NCBI GenBank assembly: GCA_003402735.1
Contig: QQNE01000005.1
Coordinates: 22,078-86,077 of the forward strand
Source: Verrucomicrobiota bacterium
Lineage (GTDB): Bacteria > Verrucomicrobiota > Verrucomicrobiia > Verrucomicrobiales > DEV007
Length of the DNA: 64,000 nt
Direction of reading: 5' to 3'
A model generated the notes under the pieces. It had not been told where the DNA came from, ran no database searches, and saw nothing but the letters and a program-made list of their open reading frames with translations. The translations under genes and the position numbers were made by a program. Each line of letters begins with the position of its first letter. The stretch's first letter is position 1. Positions 62,455 through 64,000 of this stretch are shown here, in pieces.

Positions 62455-63454
62455 GGAGCGCGAGCTCCGTCTGAAGCATGCCTGGACGTTGTCCCGGGGA
62501 TCGAGCACCACGAAGCGTTATGCCTATGTCACGCTGACCCACGAGGGAATCAGCGGGCTGGGCGAGGCCGCGCACAACGCCCGATACGGGGAATCCCTGG
62601 ACCAGGTCCAAGCGGTTTTGCAGGGGGTCGGGGAGCGCTTGGCCCCTGCGGATCCGTGGAAATGGCAACCTCTTCTGGCGGACCTGGGAGCGATTGGTGG
62701 ACCGTGCCGCTCCGCTCTGGCGGCGGTGGATCTGGCGCTCTTCGACTGGATCGGGCGAAGACTGGGAATCCCTCTGCACCGTTTTTTCGGCTTGGAACCG
62801 GACGCGCTTCCATTGACGTCGGTTTCGATTGGGATTGGCGACCGGGACGAGGTGGTGCGGAAGGTCTTGGAGGCGGAGCCGCACCCCATTCTGAAGATCA
62901 AGCTCGGCGGCGGAAATGATGAGGAGGTGATGGAAGCGGTGCGGTCCGTGAGCACAAAAACGGTCCGGGTCGATGCCAATGAGGGGTGGAAAACGCCGGA
63001 ATTGGCGCTGGAAAAGATCCGATGGCTGGCGGGTCTGGGTGTGGAGTTGGTGGAACAGCCCTTGCCTGCGGGGCAGTTGGACGGGATGCGCTGGCTCAAG
63101 GAACGCTCACCCCTTCCGTTGGTGGCGGATGAGGACGTCCACACGGCGTCTGATCTGCCCGGTCTGGTGGGAGCGTTTCACGGGATCAACCTGAAGCTCA
63201 TGAAGGCTGGAGGGATCCTGGAAGCCATTCGCACGATCCACACGGCCCGGGCGCTCGGGCTGCGGATCATGATCGGGTGCATGATCGAGTCTTCCCTCGG
63301 CATCACCGCGGCGGCTCAGCTCGGAGCGATGGCGGACTGGCTGGATCTGGATGGGAACCTCTTGATTCAGAACGATCCGTTTGTGGGGGCGGTCACCGAG
63401 CAGGGGAAGATCCTGCTCCCGGACCAACCGGGGCTCGGTGTCTCGTTGCGTTAG
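62438..63454 (+). CDS. Dipeptide epimerase (enolase superfamily, Ala-Glu type)
   Basis: A 338-residue enolase-superfamily enzyme of the L-Ala-D/L-Glu epimerase group. The lysine pair KIK (Lys153, Lys155) and the metal ligands Asp179 (VDANEGW), Glu206 (EQPL) and Asp231 (ADED) are in place, with the second catalytic Lys in NLKLMKAGG (Lys253). CMIESSLG and the late LDLDGN support the subgroup. These enzymes epimerise dipeptides from peptidoglycan recycling. It is coupled to the GTPase gene, an unusual neighbour. Confidence 0.88.
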   Translation: MELQVEERELRLKHAWTLSRGSSTTKRYAYVTLTHEGISGLGEAAHNARYGESLDQVQAVLQGVGERLAPADPWKWQPLLADLGAIGGPCRSALAAVDLALFDWIGRRLGIPLHRFFGLEPDALPLTSVSIGIGDRDEVVRKVLEAEPHPILKIKLGGGNDEEVMEAVRSVSTKTVRVDANEGWKTPELALEKIRWLAGLGVELVEQPLPAGQLDGMRWLKERSPLPLVADEDVHTASDLPGLVGAFHGINLKLMKAGGILEAIRTIHTARALGLRIMIGCMIESSLGITAAAQLGAMADWLDLDGNLLIQNDPFVGAVTEQGKILLPDQPGLGVSLR

Positions 63455-63882
63455 GAGTTGGCCCCAATGCCGTTAAGGATTCAATGTTCCGTGATTTTTT
63501 GCTTGTCGAGTTCCAGGTCGGCATCGGAGTGATCAACCAGATCAGATTCTGGCCTGCATTTCTCAAGGATCGCGTCGCGAGGTGCCGCCAAATGGCACTG
63601 CCTGCAAGGCGCGCGAAGGATTCCAGGGGGAGCGGTATGCCGACCTACCGCGAATCCGCGAATTCGAGCGGAACACAGCAGGAATGCCATTGGGCAAGCC
63701 GCAGCAGCGAAAGCTTGAGAAATGCGGGCTAGGAGTTTGCTGGTCGGTGGCTTTGTCCCGGGGCAAGGTGGCGCATGAGCCGCGGCGGAAGATCCGTGCC
63801 ACCACCGCACCGGACGGGAATCGACTCGTTTTCCCGCAGCAGGTGCCTGGAGAGCGGGGGCAGGAAGCGCTGGCTGCTCTCT
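63455..63882. other. 428-base convergent gap, no gene called, tandem 8-mer
   Basis: This gap lies between two convergent genes and is less GC-rich than its surroundings. The open frames in it (for example a 111-codon one on the plus strand and a 109-codon one on the minus strand) overlap each other and show no recognisable family. The only pattern seen is a perfect tandem repeat of CCGCGAAT at 63648-63663. A dispersed extragenic repeat or a decayed gene is possible. Confidence 0.35.
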
Positions 63883-64000
63883 TTAGAAGACAACCTTGGT
63901 GCGCAAACCGGCGATGACGGCATTGTCCCGCTCCCGGAACGTGGGGCGAACGACTTGCAGGTCGGCGGTCACATGAAGCCAAGGTGCGACGGCCATCCGA
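63883..64000 (-). CDS. OprB-like carbohydrate porin, C-terminal end (partial)
   Basis: Only the last 38 codons lie in the window; the gene continues to the right. The fragment reads ...WLHVTADLQVVRP...DNAVIAGLRTKVVF with a C-terminal Phe, a typical outer-membrane beta-barrel ending. WLxxTxDLQVVRP followed by AVxxGLRxKxVF matches the end of OprB-family porins, which pass sugars through the outer membrane. Confidence 0.7.
   Translation of the reverse strand, partial: RMAVAPWLHVTADLQVVRPTFRERDNAVIAGLRTKVVF

Noticed and set aside
63582..63917. A 111-codon plus-strand frame near the right end
   Set aside because: It overlaps the 3' end of the porin gene in antisense and has no recognisable family.

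Overview
The window is one gene-dense, high-GC stretch of bacterial chromosome. I see no transposase, integrase, phage or CRISPR signal. The gene families point to the Planctomycetota-Verrucomicrobiota group, most likely Verrucomicrobiota: two DUF1501 + DUF1549/DUF1553 (PSCyt1) pairs, several Tat-exported sugar enzymes, a MoxR/DUF58/BatA cluster with a multihaem cytochrome, a giant secreted mosaic protein, and the C-terminus of an OprB-like porin. This assignment is inference from gene content; no rRNA or universal marker is present.

Layout. 226-9106 (+): one tight operon of a creatininase-family amidohydrolase, a xylose-isomerase-like TIM-barrel protein, DUF1501, a PSCyt1/DUF1549/DUF1553 protein, a GMC oxidoreductase, a small membrane protein and a gluconate 2-dehydrogenase subunit-3-like protein. 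It reads as a periplasmic sugar or sugar-acid oxidation unit. 9116-12383: an exported esterase, a membrane-anchored MepA-like peptidase and a permuted NlpC/P60 (YiiX-like) protein. 12643-18714 (-): cysE, an SprT-like metalloprotease, a previously uncalled 55-aa Cys-tailed peptide, then a second PSCyt1/DUF1501 pair. 18856-21858 (+): D-aminoacyl-tRNA deacylase, a repeat/thioredoxin fusion and a YkgJ-type Cys-cluster protein.

21872-32452 (+): a long, mostly overlapping operon of a coiled-coil membrane protein, MoxR ATPase, a membrane protein, ABC ATPase, ABC permease, DUF58, BatA-like VWA protein and a tetrahaem cytochrome c. 32791-38325: Hsp20-Lon, convergent RNase III, tRNA-His, a small zincin, DUF1802 and a family 2 glycosyltransferase. 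38332-42659 (-): lipoprotein, Gfo/Idh/MocA oxidoreductase, alpha/beta hydrolase and a DUF1980-like di-cysteine protein.

42656-58207 (-) is the standout: a single 15.5-kb open frame for a 5,183-residue secreted protein. It carries a YHYH domain, two DUF1566 domains, a sulfatase domain, a metallophosphatase domain, six kelch repeats, Calx-beta, Ig and FN3 domains, and an internal duplication of about 1.7 kb. Each copy of that duplication stands upstream of one of the two enzyme domains. 58335-63454 (+): an exported DapA-like lyase, then a DUF2868/DUF3482-GTPase/dipeptide-epimerase operon. The window ends in the 3' end of a porin gene on the minus strand.
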